A model generated the notes under the pieces. That model had not been told where the DNA came from. It worked only from the letters and a program-made list of their open reading frames with translations, and searched no databases. 64,000 nucleotides of DNA from positions 5,408-69,407 of the forward strand of contig DJWN01000064.1 of assembly GCA_002440975.1 (NCBI GenBank). Direction: 5' to 3'. Source of the DNA: Bacteroidales bacterium UBA6229. Its GTDB lineage: Bacteria; Bacteroidota; Bacteroidia; Bacteroidales; F082. A program made the translations under genes and the position numbers. Below, piece after piece: positions 8,005 to 15,513 of the stretch (positions are counted from its first letter, which is position 1; each line of letters starts with the position of its first letter).

Positions 8005-8612
8005 AATCGAAGTTGATGTTTGGTTTGCTTTTCATGATTAGCTTAACCATTCAGGCACAGAGTTTTGACAAACAAATGACTGCCTTTGAAAACTCATATC
8101 GTTTGGAAGAAAACGGCAAATACAACGAGGCTGTTCAGGAGATATTAAATATCTACAACGAAAATAGCTATGAGCATAACTTACGGCTGGCCTGGTTGAA
8201 TTATGTCTCGGGCAGGTTTACTGAATCACTGCCTTATTATCAAAAGTGTTTCACCCTAAAACCATTGGCCATTGAAGCTCGTTTTGGTTATATCAATCCG
8301 GCTGCCGCATTAGGCAACTGGACGCAGGTGGAAAATCAATACCAGGAAATTCTGCGCATCGACCCACAAAATACCCTGGCCAACTACCGGATGGCTTTGC
8401 TTGCCTATGGCCGTGAAGATTATATGACTTCCTTACGCTATCTGAATAAAGTTATTAATCTGTATCCTTTTGATTATGACACTGTTATCTTGCTTGCCTG
8501 GACAGAATTAAAATTGGGCAAGCTGCGTGAGGCTCAGGTTATGTTTCAAAAAGCCTTACTCATACGACCCGGCGACAGTAGTGCCAGCGAAGGATTAAAT
8601 CTGGTGAAATAA
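7992..8612 (+). CDS. Exported TPR protein
   Basis: This 206-residue protein has a signal peptide (LMFGLLFMISLTIQAQS) and a body made almost entirely of tetratricopeptide helices (EENGKYNEAVQEILNIY, PYYQKCFTLKPLAIEARFGY, QYQEILRIDPQNTLANYRMAL, MFQKALLIRPGDSSASEGL). It is probably a periplasmic scaffold for the barrel protein encoded just upstream, with which it overlaps by 13 bases. It closes the operon that begins at 1698. Its stop codon lies one base from the stop of the convergent gene, with no hairpin between them. Confidence 0.75.
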   Translation: MEFLKSKLMFGLLFMISLTIQAQSFDKQMTAFENSYRLEENGKYNEAVQEILNIYNENSYEHNLRLAWLNYVSGRFTESLPYYQKCFTLKPLAIEARFGYINPAAALGNWTQVENQYQEILRIDPQNTLANYRMALLAYGREDYMTSLRYLNKVINLYPFDYDTVILLAWTELKLGKLREAQVMFQKALLIRPGDSSASEGLNLVK

Positions 8613-8613
8613 A

Positions 8614-9330
8614 TTATAAAGCAACGGCTCTTTTGGCCGTGGCATCTTCCATCAAGAATTCGTAAAAATATCCTGAACCCAAATCTTTGTTCAAGACAAT
8701 TTTACCTTCAAAAATCACTACATCACCTACCGGAATTACATCCTGAGTGGTGACTGTGAGGTCAAAAAATTTGTCGTGCGAGGTTCCATCCTGGATGTGT
8801 GCCCAGTTTTTGCCCATGATGCCTGAATTAAATTTAGTGACTTCGCCAGTCACTTTAATCACTTGCTGATCATATTTTTCGGGATGTGAAAATAAATCGG
8901 AAAGCGGAACCACATCATCTGTATGTTTTATCTCGATTGCTTTTTTATCAGTTTTTGGCCGGCCATCATGTTGTTGAGCCTTAGCAGATAAGTCGGCTGT
9001 TTTTGCCGGAATTGGCAAGGTGCTGATATTATCCACAAACAAAACCAGATCGAAGGTGCGATCCAGATCGCGGCTATAGAAATCCTTCATCTCCATAGCC
9101 TGCGTAAAGTGTAGTTTGTCGCCCTTGCGCGCATCCATCGTTGTTACAGCCAACCAATACTCCTGATTATTTTCCTTCACCTTTAAGTAAGTGTAGGCAT
9201 TGGCCTGTTCCACTTCTTTTACTTCAACCGATCGATTATCCGGATCAATGGCATAACCCACATCCACTTTACCCTGATTACAGGCCGAAAGAAAAATTAT
9301 ACTGATTAAAATGCTAAAAAAAGTCTTCAT
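8614..9330 (-). CDS. OB-fold-like lipoprotein associated with cytochrome genes
   Basis: This 238-residue lipoprotein (signal peptide, then LSAC-NQG) has two apparent beta-rich halves. The second half (DLFSHPEKYDQQVIKVTGEV, MGKNWAHIQDGT, FEGKIVLNKDLGSGY) looks like the OB-fold/tRNA_anti-like domains often encoded beside multiheme cytochromes in Bacteroidota. The first half (YTYLKVKENNQEYWLAV) reads like a second copy of the same fold. It may bind a small ligand or assist a cytochrome; the function is not established. A terminator and its own -7 element separate it from the cytochrome genes, so it can be expressed independently. Confidence 0.6.
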   Translation of the reverse strand: MKTFFSILISIIFLSACNQGKVDVGYAIDPDNRSVEVKEVEQANAYTYLKVKENNQEYWLAVTTMDARKGDKLHFTQAMEMKDFYSRDLDRTFDLVLFVDNISTLPIPAKTADLSAKAQQHDGRPKTDKKAIEIKHTDDVVPLSDLFSHPEKYDQQVIKVTGEVTKFNSGIMGKNWAHIQDGTSHDKFFDLTVTTQDVIPVGDVVIFEGKIVLNKDLGSGYFYEFLMEDATAKRAVAL

Positions 9331-9389
9331 GAAAAATGATGTTAAATTGATGTAAAATATCTTAATTTCCGTTGCTTCAAGTCAGCGAC

Positions 9390-9397
9390 CAAAAGTA
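9390..9397 (-). promoter_or_regulatory. Promoter -7 element for the OB-fold lipoprotein
   Basis: TACTTTTG on the minus strand lies 60 bases upstream of the start codon. No convincing -33 TTG is at 19-nt spacing. Confidence 0.4.
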
Positions 9398-9462
9398 AAT
9401 CTTTTCGTCCAAAACACTTAAATTGTTGCTAATGTTCATTTACCAAAACTGAATGACTTCAC

Positions 9463-9498
9463 AAAAAATGCTGCAAACAAAAATATTTGCAGCATTTT
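9463..9498 (-). terminator. Terminator after the cytochrome b gene
   Basis: Perfect 13-nt arms at 9465-9477 and 9486-9498 flank an 8-nt loop, followed on the minus strand by a T-run. It lies 20 bases beyond the cytochrome b stop. Confidence 0.75.
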
Positions 9499-9518
9499 GC
9501 CTTTATTCAAATCTCAAA

Positions 9519-10136
9519 TTAATGCGGCTCATGATAGCCATTTATCATACTTTTAAAATTACTTAAGGGCGAGCTTCCCATGGTTGAAAAATATACGTGA
9601 ATAACCAGAAACATCGAAAGCATAAACCCGATTACTGTATGCAAAAGTGCTGTTAAAAAGATCCCTGAACTCTGAAATACTTTCTCAATAATCAATTCCG
9701 GGAACAACAAGGCCAGGCCAGTAATGATAATCACAGGCATCATGCCATACATGGTAAGCACATAAGTAAACTTTTGCAAGGGGTTAAATTTTCGTTCCTC
9801 GTTTACCGGAAACGGAGTGGCTTGTTTTTTAAACACACCAAACAAATAATAATTCATTTGCTTAATCAGATCGCTGATCAAGGTCTTCCAGTTCATCTTA
9901 TAGTAAGCACCGTTTGAGGTAGTACGGTTTCCGAGCAGAAAGATCAGATAATTGAAACTCACAATGATACCGGCTATGTTGTGAAATTGCACGGCCAGAT
10001 CGAAACGAATCAATGGCCAATCCGGATTAGAATACTGCATACTCAAACCCGTTGCCAGCAAAATCAAAAACATCAAGGCATTAATGGCATGCCAAAAACG
10101 CAGCCAAATAGGATATAAATAAATTCGTTTGCTCAT
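9519..10136 (-). CDS. Membrane cytochrome b (b561/FdnI-like) electron-transfer subunit
   Basis: This 205-residue protein has four predicted membrane helices and histidines placed as in diheme cytochrome b subunits: H16 (WLRFWHAINALMF), H52 (VQFHNIAGI), H166 (ALLHTVIGF) and H180 (LVIHVYFS). Relatives pass electrons between the quinone pool and periplasmic redox proteins, as in formate dehydrogenase, hydrogenase or thiosulfate reductase. The partner is evidently the seven-heme cytochrome whose stop lies only 3 bases upstream. No molybdopterin or hydrogenase catalytic subunit is encoded nearby, so the terminal donor or acceptor is unknown. Confidence 0.8.
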   Translation of the reverse strand: MSKRIYLYPIWLRFWHAINALMFLILLATGLSMQYSNPDWPLIRFDLAVQFHNIAGIIVSFNYLIFLLGNRTTSNGAYYKMNWKTLISDLIKQMNYYLFGVFKKQATPFPVNEERKFNPLQKFTYVLTMYGMMPVIIITGLALLFPELIIEKVFQSSGIFLTALLHTVIGFMLSMFLVIHVYFSTMGSSPLSNFKSMINGYHEPH

Positions 10137-10139
10137 GGA

Positions 10140-11096
10140 TCAACGATTTTTAATGCGGAAAAACACGTGAACTGCAATACCGAGTATGGCCAGCCCGAAA
10201 AGAATAATGCTGATGATATTGAAATAAAAATTTCGATTGGCACCAATCACATAGGATTCATTCAAAATCACTGCGTTAAGGAAACCGGATTGGCGGGCTT
10301 CGATACTTTGATATTTATACAAAGAAGCCATCAGCATGGTGTTGGACGAATGACACTCCACACATTTCTTCACGGCCAAATCCTTTTCGAGAATGTTATG
10401 TGCCACCCACATGGTATCTTGCTGCGAAGTATGACATTCGATACATCTAACCGATTTCAGGTGGGCCTCATACTTTGGAATAAAGCTGTGAACCTCAGCC
10501 AAATCTGGACGAATACTATCCGTGATACGCTGAAACTGAGCGGCATCGTTATGACAATCTATACAGGTTTGATTATGTGCCTTCACAATTTCACTGATCT
10601 TAAACTCGCCATGTGTCATTGCCTTGTAAGCATGTGGATCGTGACACATCCAACAGTTAAAGGATTCGTCGTGCCGACTCGAATGAACGCTTTGAAAAAA
10701 CTCCGCTTCTATCTGATCAAAATTGTATTGAGCATAGGTCTCATCTCCACCATGACAATCGATACAGGAATACATCATCTCGAATCTTAATTCGGACTGA
10801 TGCGGAAAAACCTCATAATCCATTGAATGACAATCAATACATGCAAAATGACGGTGTACGCCCTGATAAAATGCACCCGTATCGAGCACATAATTAGGAT
10901 TCATCACCTTGCGTTCGAGCATACCCGAAAAATCATTCTCAAAACTATAAACCTTTTGTCCATGACAATCGAAACAGGTCTGATTCATCTCTGAATTGGA
11001 AGGTGGAGATTCCATGTCAACCATCAATTGTGCTGAAGCTTGTTTGTGCACAAAAGCAAACAACACAAAAAACAGTAGTAAAAATATGTTTCGCAT
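10140..11096 (-). CDS. Seven-heme c-type cytochrome with C-terminal membrane anchor
   Basis: This 318-residue protein has a signal peptide (LLLFFVLFAF...ASAQ) and seven CxxCH heme sites: CFDCH, CIDCH, CIDCH, CWMCH, CIDCH, CIECH and CVECH. A single C-terminal helix (IISIILFGLAILGIAVHVFF) would hold it on the periplasmic face of the inner membrane. It probably takes electrons from, or gives them to, the cytochrome b encoded next to it. The heme spacing resembles cytochrome c3/NapC/NrfH-type wires rather than a catalytic nitrite or tetrathionate reductase, because no CxxCK site is present. Confidence 0.85.
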   Translation of the reverse strand: MRNIFLLLFFVLFAFVHKQASAQLMVDMESPPSNSEMNQTCFDCHGQKVYSFENDFSGMLERKVMNPNYVLDTGAFYQGVHRHFACIDCHSMDYEVFPHQSELRFEMMYSCIDCHGGDETYAQYNFDQIEAEFFQSVHSSRHDESFNCWMCHDPHAYKAMTHGEFKISEIVKAHNQTCIDCHNDAAQFQRITDSIRPDLAEVHSFIPKYEAHLKSVRCIECHTSQQDTMWVAHNILEKDLAVKKCVECHSSNTMLMASLYKYQSIEARQSGFLNAVILNESYVIGANRNFYFNIISIILFGLAILGIAVHVFFRIKNR

Positions 11097-11188
11097 GTAA
11101 TTTGAAGTTAAAGTCGGTCTGAATAATAAAAAAAGAATAAAATACGTTTTGCAAATTCTGTTTGATTACGCAAAAAATCAGAACATAA

Positions 11189-11245
11189 AAACAGGTTTAC
11201 AATTAGGGTTGCACACAATGGCAAGTCCTGGATGTAAACCTGTTT
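11189..11245 (-). terminator. Inverted repeat downstream of the monoheme cytochrome, probable terminator
   Basis: Perfect 13-nt arms at 11189-11201 and 11233-11245 enclose a 31-nt loop. The minus strand continues with five T residues. The long loop makes it weaker than a classic terminator, and some read-through to the seven-heme gene is likely. Confidence 0.5.
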
Positions 11246-11264
11246 CTGTCATATTCACAAAAGA

Positions 11265-11684
11265 TTATTTCTTCAGCGTTCTGAGGTAATTAATGAGTGC
11301 CCAACGCTCTTCATCATCAGTAATTTTACTTTCGTAATTAGGCATTTCATCCCTACCAATGATAGACATATAATAAAGTTCGCCATCAGAAACTTTATCC
11401 TGCCAGGCAGCATCAGCCAAATTACCCGGATCATACTCAAGGTTACGTGCTTTTGGACCATCGCCTTCACCAGTGTTTCCGTGGCAGGAACGACAGTGTT
11501 TCATATAAGCTTGTTTACCGTATTTTTCAAGAGAAGCATCATCTTTGTATGGGTTTTCCATTGATACATACTCCTGAGGAACCTCCCAGGGTCCACCTTT
11601 TTTCTTTTCCTGAGGAATCATAAAGGCCATCAGCACTATTGTACTTGCCAATAAAGCTGCAATTGAAAAAAATCTAACATTCAT
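11265..11684 (-). CDS. Small exported monoheme cytochrome c
   Basis: This 139-residue protein has an N-terminal signal sequence (IAALLASTIVLMAFM) and a class I cytochrome c domain. The heme site is CRSCH and a downstream Met (GRDEMPNYESKI) is the likely distal ligand; the closing helix is ERWALINYLRTL. It is a typical soluble or loosely bound periplasmic electron shuttle. It lies between the outer-membrane barrel and the seven-heme cytochrome genes, consistent with shuttling between the two membranes. Confidence 0.85.
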   Translation of the reverse strand: MNVRFFSIAALLASTIVLMAFMIPQEKKKGGPWEVPQEYVSMENPYKDDASLEKYGKQAYMKHCRSCHGNTGEGDGPKARNLEYDPGNLADAAWQDKVSDGELYYMSIIGRDEMPNYESKITDDEERWALINYLRTLKK

Positions 11685-11712
11685 AATTATATAATTTAAC
11701 AGTTAGTAATTC

Positions 11713-12585
11713 TTAAAAACTCCATAATCGAGTTATCGAAAATCCAAACATCAAATCACCTTTTGTCCAATCGTTTTGATTATACATGGCGTTATGTTGC
11801 GGAACAATACCACCGGCTGTTGATACATAGATATGAAAAGCATGTGTACTTGTTCTGATTTCCCATCCCACACCCAGATTTGGTTTTGAAGGATTGGTAA
11901 ATTCACGATGCTCGGCAATACCTTGAATTTTTAACGGAACATCATATTGAAATAGTATGGATGATTGCGGTGAAAACCTGGCTCTACCATTAAAGCCAAC
12001 AGAAATTTTATCGTGATCGATCAAGGAATCAGTTTTGTTAAAATGTGTAAAACTGGCATTTACCTGAAGCGACAGCCAATCGTTTACCCGGCGACCAACG
12101 ATCAACTGGGTAAAATAAGAAAAACGATCGCTTCCTTTAAAATCAAGACCATAAACTTCCTTATTTCTGCCATCAATCCCCATATTGGCGTATATGGCAA
12201 CAGCCACCGGAATTGTGTTTCTGCGGGTTTGTTCTAAAATGGTGTATTTCACGGAGAAATCGTTATACATATTCAAACGCGTGATCCCATAGCCTATCTG
12301 TAGATTTTTGATCAACGAATAGTTAAGTCCCATGCGAATATTTGCACCGGGAGCATACAACCCAAACAAGTCGCTTAACCCATTATCCATTGTGCCAAAT
12401 TTATGTTGAATAATGTATTCGAGAGTTTTAGGAGATTGGATCACCGTAGTTTGATTATCAATTAAATAGCCACTTTCGAAGGGTGCCCAAACCGGTTTAT
12501 CTTTTGGCTTTGCCTCTTCATTCTGACCAATTGCAAGCGAGATTGAGCTCACAACCAGTGCTATGCCTAATAAATATCTTTTCAT
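11713..12585 (-). CDS. DUF5777 family outer-membrane beta-barrel protein
   Basis: This 290-residue protein has a signal peptide (LLGIALVVSSISLAIGQ) and a body of amphipathic strands ending in GFSITRLWSF, with the terminal aromatic expected for an outer-membrane barrel. I recognise it as DUF5777, a Bacteroidota family repeatedly found with cytochrome c genes (PVWAPFESGYLIDNQTTVI near the N-terminus). Its place among four heme proteins suggests the barrel part of a porin-cytochrome arrangement, but a role in export or anchoring is equally compatible. Confidence 0.75.
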   Translation of the reverse strand: MKRYLLGIALVVSSISLAIGQNEEAKPKDKPVWAPFESGYLIDNQTTVIQSPKTLEYIIQHKFGTMDNGLSDLFGLYAPGANIRMGLNYSLIKNLQIGYGITRLNMYNDFSVKYTILEQTRRNTIPVAVAIYANMGIDGRNKEVYGLDFKGSDRFSYFTQLIVGRRVNDWLSLQVNASFTHFNKTDSLIDHDKISVGFNGRARFSPQSSILFQYDVPLKIQGIAEHREFTNPSKPNLGVGWEIRTSTHAFHIYVSTAGGIVPQHNAMYNQNDWTKGDLMFGFSITRLWSF

Positions 12586-12603
12586 AGTAATTACTTTTCT
12601 ATG

Positions 12604-12996
12604 TTAATTATTTTGAGCTCCCTGTTGAATCCACCCCAAAATGATGCCAGCTTCGCTCAAGCTCAATTTTTTCCACCCATGTGTATTAGAAGAGGGGTGA
12701 GCGAACCAATAAATAGAGCTTGATTCCGGATCATTCAGATTTACGTAGGCCGGTACCAAGGCACTATAGGCTTTACTTGCTGTTAGATCAGGCGCAGTAG
12801 CACCGGTTGTGTGACAGGCAGTACAGTTGTTTCCACTTGTAAAAATGGGTACAACAGCTGATTGAAATGAAACAGTATCAGTAGGGTCAATCGGATCAGG
12901 ATTTGGCATCTCAATAAAATCGTAGGTACAGGCCGAAGCTATCAGCAGCAGTACAACGACCACCAGACTCTGCTTTAGTAATCTTATTTGATACAT
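12604..12996 (-). CDS. Monoheme cytochrome c lipoprotein
   Basis: This 130-residue lipoprotein (LLLIASAC at the cleavage site) has a Pro/Asp-rich linker and one heme site, CTACH (GNNCTACHTTGATAPDL), followed by a helical tail LSEAGIILGWIQQG. The domain resembles the small c-type domain seen at the ends of Bacteroidota surface proteins. It is probably anchored to the outer membrane. It lies between the barrel gene (18 bases) and the six-heme lipoprotein gene, and is therefore a candidate barrel-associated heme. Confidence 0.8.
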   Translation of the reverse strand: MYQIRLLKQSLVVVVLLLIASACTYDFIEMPNPDPIDPTDTVSFQSAVVPIFTSGNNCTACHTTGATAPDLTASKAYSALVPAYVNLNDPESSSIYWFAHPSSNTHGWKKLSLSEAGIILGWIQQGAQNN

Positions 12997-13017
12997 AATT
13001 TAATGTATTTGCTATTA

Positions 13018-13062
13018 ATAAAAAGCTTCCAGGCTCAACTAAAATGAGTTCCCGGAAGCTTT
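13018..13062 (-). terminator. Terminator after the six-heme lipoprotein
   Basis: Arms AAAGCTTCC (13022-13030) and GGAAGCTTT (13054-13062) pair, and CTCA/TGAG forms an inner stem. A T-run follows on the minus strand. It may partially end transcription before the downstream cytochrome genes. Confidence 0.65.
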
Positions 13063-13076
13063 CATTGAATTAACGA

Positions 13077-14123
13077 TTATTGTTGAATGGCTTCCATTGT
13101 ATTTTGAAGCACTCTTTTAACATAAGATGGATTGTGAACACCTAAGCTACGATCTTCTGTAAGAGCCTTGTAGTTCAATACAGCACCTGCTACTTCAGGA
13201 GAATAGGTTCCTGCAACAGAGTTGTCGCTTCCAGGATTCATTGCACCAATTTCATCGAGCATGGCTTTTAGATCCAATAACATCAACTCCACTTCAGCTT
13301 GCAATTCTTCTGTTTTCACAACATATTCTTCCACATTTGGGTGACAGCCCACACAACCAGCTGTATTTAAAACAGTGGAGCCATAATAATCGTAACCAAG
13401 ATACATGGTGTGTCCGCCAGCCTGTGTACCAAAAGCTTCAGCCATATGACAAGTTACACATGTGTTTTCAATATTGGCGTGTGGATGGTTATTATAACCT
13501 GTGCCCGGCTCAAACAAACCAGTGCCTTTTACAACGTTAGCCTGTGGGCCATGATGAACACCATAACGAGTGTTAGTTATTGTAATATCTCCTCCTCCAA
13601 CAGTTGGGAAAGGATTAACCGGACGACCCTGGTGACAGCTGGCACATTGGCTACCTGCACCAAAATCAGGTGTTTGCGTTGTGTTATACATAGCAACCTG
13701 TCCGGTTTTGGTGAGTTCCCAGTCGGCTGGGGTATAGCTATCATGTACTTTATGACAAGTGTAACAGTTAGGAGGATTAGGATTACTGATTGCAGCACCT
13801 GGTGCAGAAGGATCATAAGTACCCGTAACATGGTATCCGAGAAAACCCTGGCTGGTGTGACATGTGGCACAATCACCAGTGTTACGTTCAAAATTTCCAC
13901 CTGTAGCATGGATTGATTTTTCCCATTGAATTGTTTTCGCAAACAAAGCTTGTGAATTATCGTGACATTCAATACAACCGGCGGTTCCGTCCTGGCCGTT
14001 GATGCCATCTTCACCATCTTTTCCAGGTATTCCGGCAGGCCCTTCCTTGGTGCAGGAAATAAATGTAAGTGATGCCATAAAAATCATTGTGGTGGCAGTC
14101 GCTAATTTTTTCATTCTCTTCAT
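13077..14123 (-). CDS. Six-heme c-type cytochrome lipoprotein with collagen-like linker
   Basis: This 348-residue lipoprotein (FISC at residue 24) carries six CxxCH motifs: CIECH, CATCH, CYTCH, CASCH, CVTCH and CVGCH. Between the lipid-anchored cysteine and the first heme, residues 28-49 are Gly-x-y triplets (GPAGIPGKDGEDGINGQDG), a collagen-like spacer. The C-terminal ~80 residues are helical and heme-free (VELMLLDLKAMLDEIGAM). It is the first gene of the cluster and lies downstream of the FNR-like palindrome. It resembles multiheme lipoproteins that relay electrons at the outer membrane. No catalytic motif identifies a specific reductase. Confidence 0.85.
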   Translation of the reverse strand: MKRMKKLATATTMIFMASLTFISCTKEGPAGIPGKDGEDGINGQDGTAGCIECHDNSQALFAKTIQWEKSIHATGGNFERNTGDCATCHTSQGFLGYHVTGTYDPSAPGAAISNPNPPNCYTCHKVHDSYTPADWELTKTGQVAMYNTTQTPDFGAGSQCASCHQGRPVNPFPTVGGGDITITNTRYGVHHGPQANVVKGTGLFEPGTGYNNHPHANIENTCVTCHMAEAFGTQAGGHTMYLGYDYYGSTVLNTAGCVGCHPNVEEYVVKTEELQAEVELMLLDLKAMLDEIGAMNPGSDNSVAGTYSPEVAGAVLNYKALTEDRSLGVHNPSYVKRVLQNTMEAIQQ

Positions 14124-14441
14124 TGTTTCTATGGTATTTGGTTCATAATGTTGCCAGAGTATAAGTTAATTCCGGCTTGTAATTTTTCTTATGCAAGATT
14201 AACAGTATTTAACTTTTCAGCAATTATGCCAAAAATGACATTAAAAAAACCGTACCTAGTTTTAGAACAATAGCTTTGTTGATATAAATCAATAATAACA
14301 ATTGCCGGAAGTATATTATAAGGTTTTACAAGCATTTAAGTTTTTGTTGATCATTTTAATACCTACTATTAAACAAGCAGGGATTGTTAAAAAATGTGAA
14401 AAACCTTTAACAAATTTAAACAGAATTTCACCCAAATTTAC
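14124..14441. other. 318-base regulatory intergenic region upstream of the cytochrome cluster
   Basis: This stretch is AT-rich, has no credible reading frame, and is the largest gap within the left half of the window. It holds the FNR-type palindrome at 14279-14292. Two weak minus-strand -7 matches (TAAATTTG at 14411-14418 and 14433-14440) would give a very long leader. Confidence 0.6.
14279..14292. promoter_or_regulatory. Perfect FNR/CRP-family binding palindrome
   Basis: TTGAT-ATAA-ATCAA is an exact match to the FNR consensus TTGAT-N4-ATCAA. Its centre lies about 162 bases upstream of the six-heme gene's start codon. Activation from a -41.5 position would place the transcription start near 14244 on the minus strand. 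Oxygen- or redox-dependent control of the cytochrome cluster is inferred. Confidence 0.55.
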
Positions 14442-15455
14442 TTATTGCTCATTATAGATTGTATGCGTTACTACTCTTCCTACAATTCGAAGTGTTTCTT
14501 TATCTATGGCATCAAGATTATCGTTGACAGTGTGCCAGTGTTCAAAAAAAGTGCCATTACTACTGGAGGGATCCAGGTGTATGATATTAATCGTGGGGAT
14601 TCCGGCGATTTCGTTCATAGGTACGTGATCATCGTTGATGGGCGACCCGGGTTTATTAATAAAAAGATTGCCGTAACCAAGCTCATAGGCCTTCAGCCAA
14701 ACCTTATCAACCACCCAGGAAGCATACTGTTGCGAAAAATACTCTCTCGGAAAAACCGGATCAGCACCTCCCACCATATCCAGCAATATCCCAAAGTTTG
14801 CCCTGTAGGCAGGTGTGTGTGGATTACGGCTCCAATATTGAGATCCCAATGCCCAGCTTTCTTCTGAATAACGATTACGATCGCTGGTTGGTGGTCCGTA
14901 GTCTTCCAAATCGAAAAAAACGATATCAATGCCAAATTGTTCAGATATTGGAAATGTTTTCAATAATCTGGCTATTTCGAGTAAAACTGCCGTACCACTT
15001 GCTCCGTCATTAGCACCATCGATAGGGTTTTGATGATTTTCGGAATCTGCATCATAATCTGCATAAGGCCTGCTGTCCCAATGCGAAGACAAAACAATTC
15101 GCTTTTTGGCTTTCGGATTAAACACACCGATGATATTGGATCCATCAAAGGCACGCTGATCATAAATACGTGTTCTAAATTGCTGTAAATAAATCGTATC
15201 AGCAAACGCACTCATTTTATCAGCCAACCATAAGGCGCAAGCCTGATGTGCTACGGATTGCGGAACACGGGGCCCAAAAGCCAACTGTTTGGCTACGAAA
15301 TGAAAAGCTGAATCGGCATTGAACTCAGGCACGCTCACTGCCACACCTTTGGTATTTGGGTTTGGTTTGTCTCGTTTTTCGGTGTGCGAGCCGGGATCAC
15401 ATGCATTTAAGATAACCAGTATCAGGATAATAAAAGTAAATTGTAACGCTTTCAC
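14442..15455 (-). CDS. M28-family lipoprotein, glutaminyl-peptide cyclotransferase-like
   Basis: This 337-residue lipoprotein (VILNAC) has an M28 zinc-hydrolase fold. Metal and active-site motifs are SSHWDSRP, IDGANDGASGTAV, FFDLEDYG, INDDHVPMNEIAG and FFEHWHTVNDN. The single-metal pattern and HWDSRP/DGANDGASG match bacterial glutaminyl cyclases, which convert N-terminal Gln of exported proteins to pyroglutamate. An aminopeptidase role cannot be excluded. In Bacteroidota this enzyme often processes proteins whose new N-terminus after signal cleavage is Gln. A -7 element at 15503-15510 lies just upstream. Confidence 0.8.
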   Translation of the reverse strand: MKALQFTFIILILVILNACDPGSHTEKRDKPNPNTKGVAVSVPEFNADSAFHFVAKQLAFGPRVPQSVAHQACALWLADKMSAFADTIYLQQFRTRIYDQRAFDGSNIIGVFNPKAKKRIVLSSHWDSRPYADYDADSENHQNPIDGANDGASGTAVLLEIARLLKTFPISEQFGIDIVFFDLEDYGPPTSDRNRYSEESWALGSQYWSRNPHTPAYRANFGILLDMVGGADPVFPREYFSQQYASWVVDKVWLKAYELGYGNLFINKPGSPINDDHVPMNEIAGIPTINIIHLDPSSSNGTFFEHWHTVNDNLDAIDKETLRIVGRVVTHTIYNEQ

Positions 15456-15502
15456 TAAAGTTTGAGTATAATAATAAGACAGCGAATTTACATGGAATTA
15501 CG

Positions 15503-15510
15503 CAAAAATA
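15503..15510 (-). promoter_or_regulatory. Promoter -7 element for the glutaminyl cyclase-like gene
   Basis: TATTTTTG on the minus strand lies 48 bases upstream of the start, in the gap after the nitroreductase stop. No -33 TTG is at the ideal spacing. Confidence 0.4.
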
Positions 15511-15513
15511 ATG

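Noticed and set aside
13410..13916. Plus-strand reading frame of 168 residues opposite the six-heme gene
   Set aside because: It is a shadow of the CxxCH-rich minus-strand gene, giving Cys/Thr/Ser-rich nonsense.
14411..14440. Two TAAATTTG motifs as the cytochrome cluster promoter
   Set aside because: They would give a leader of about 300 bases and lie upstream of, rather than downstream of, the FNR-like site.
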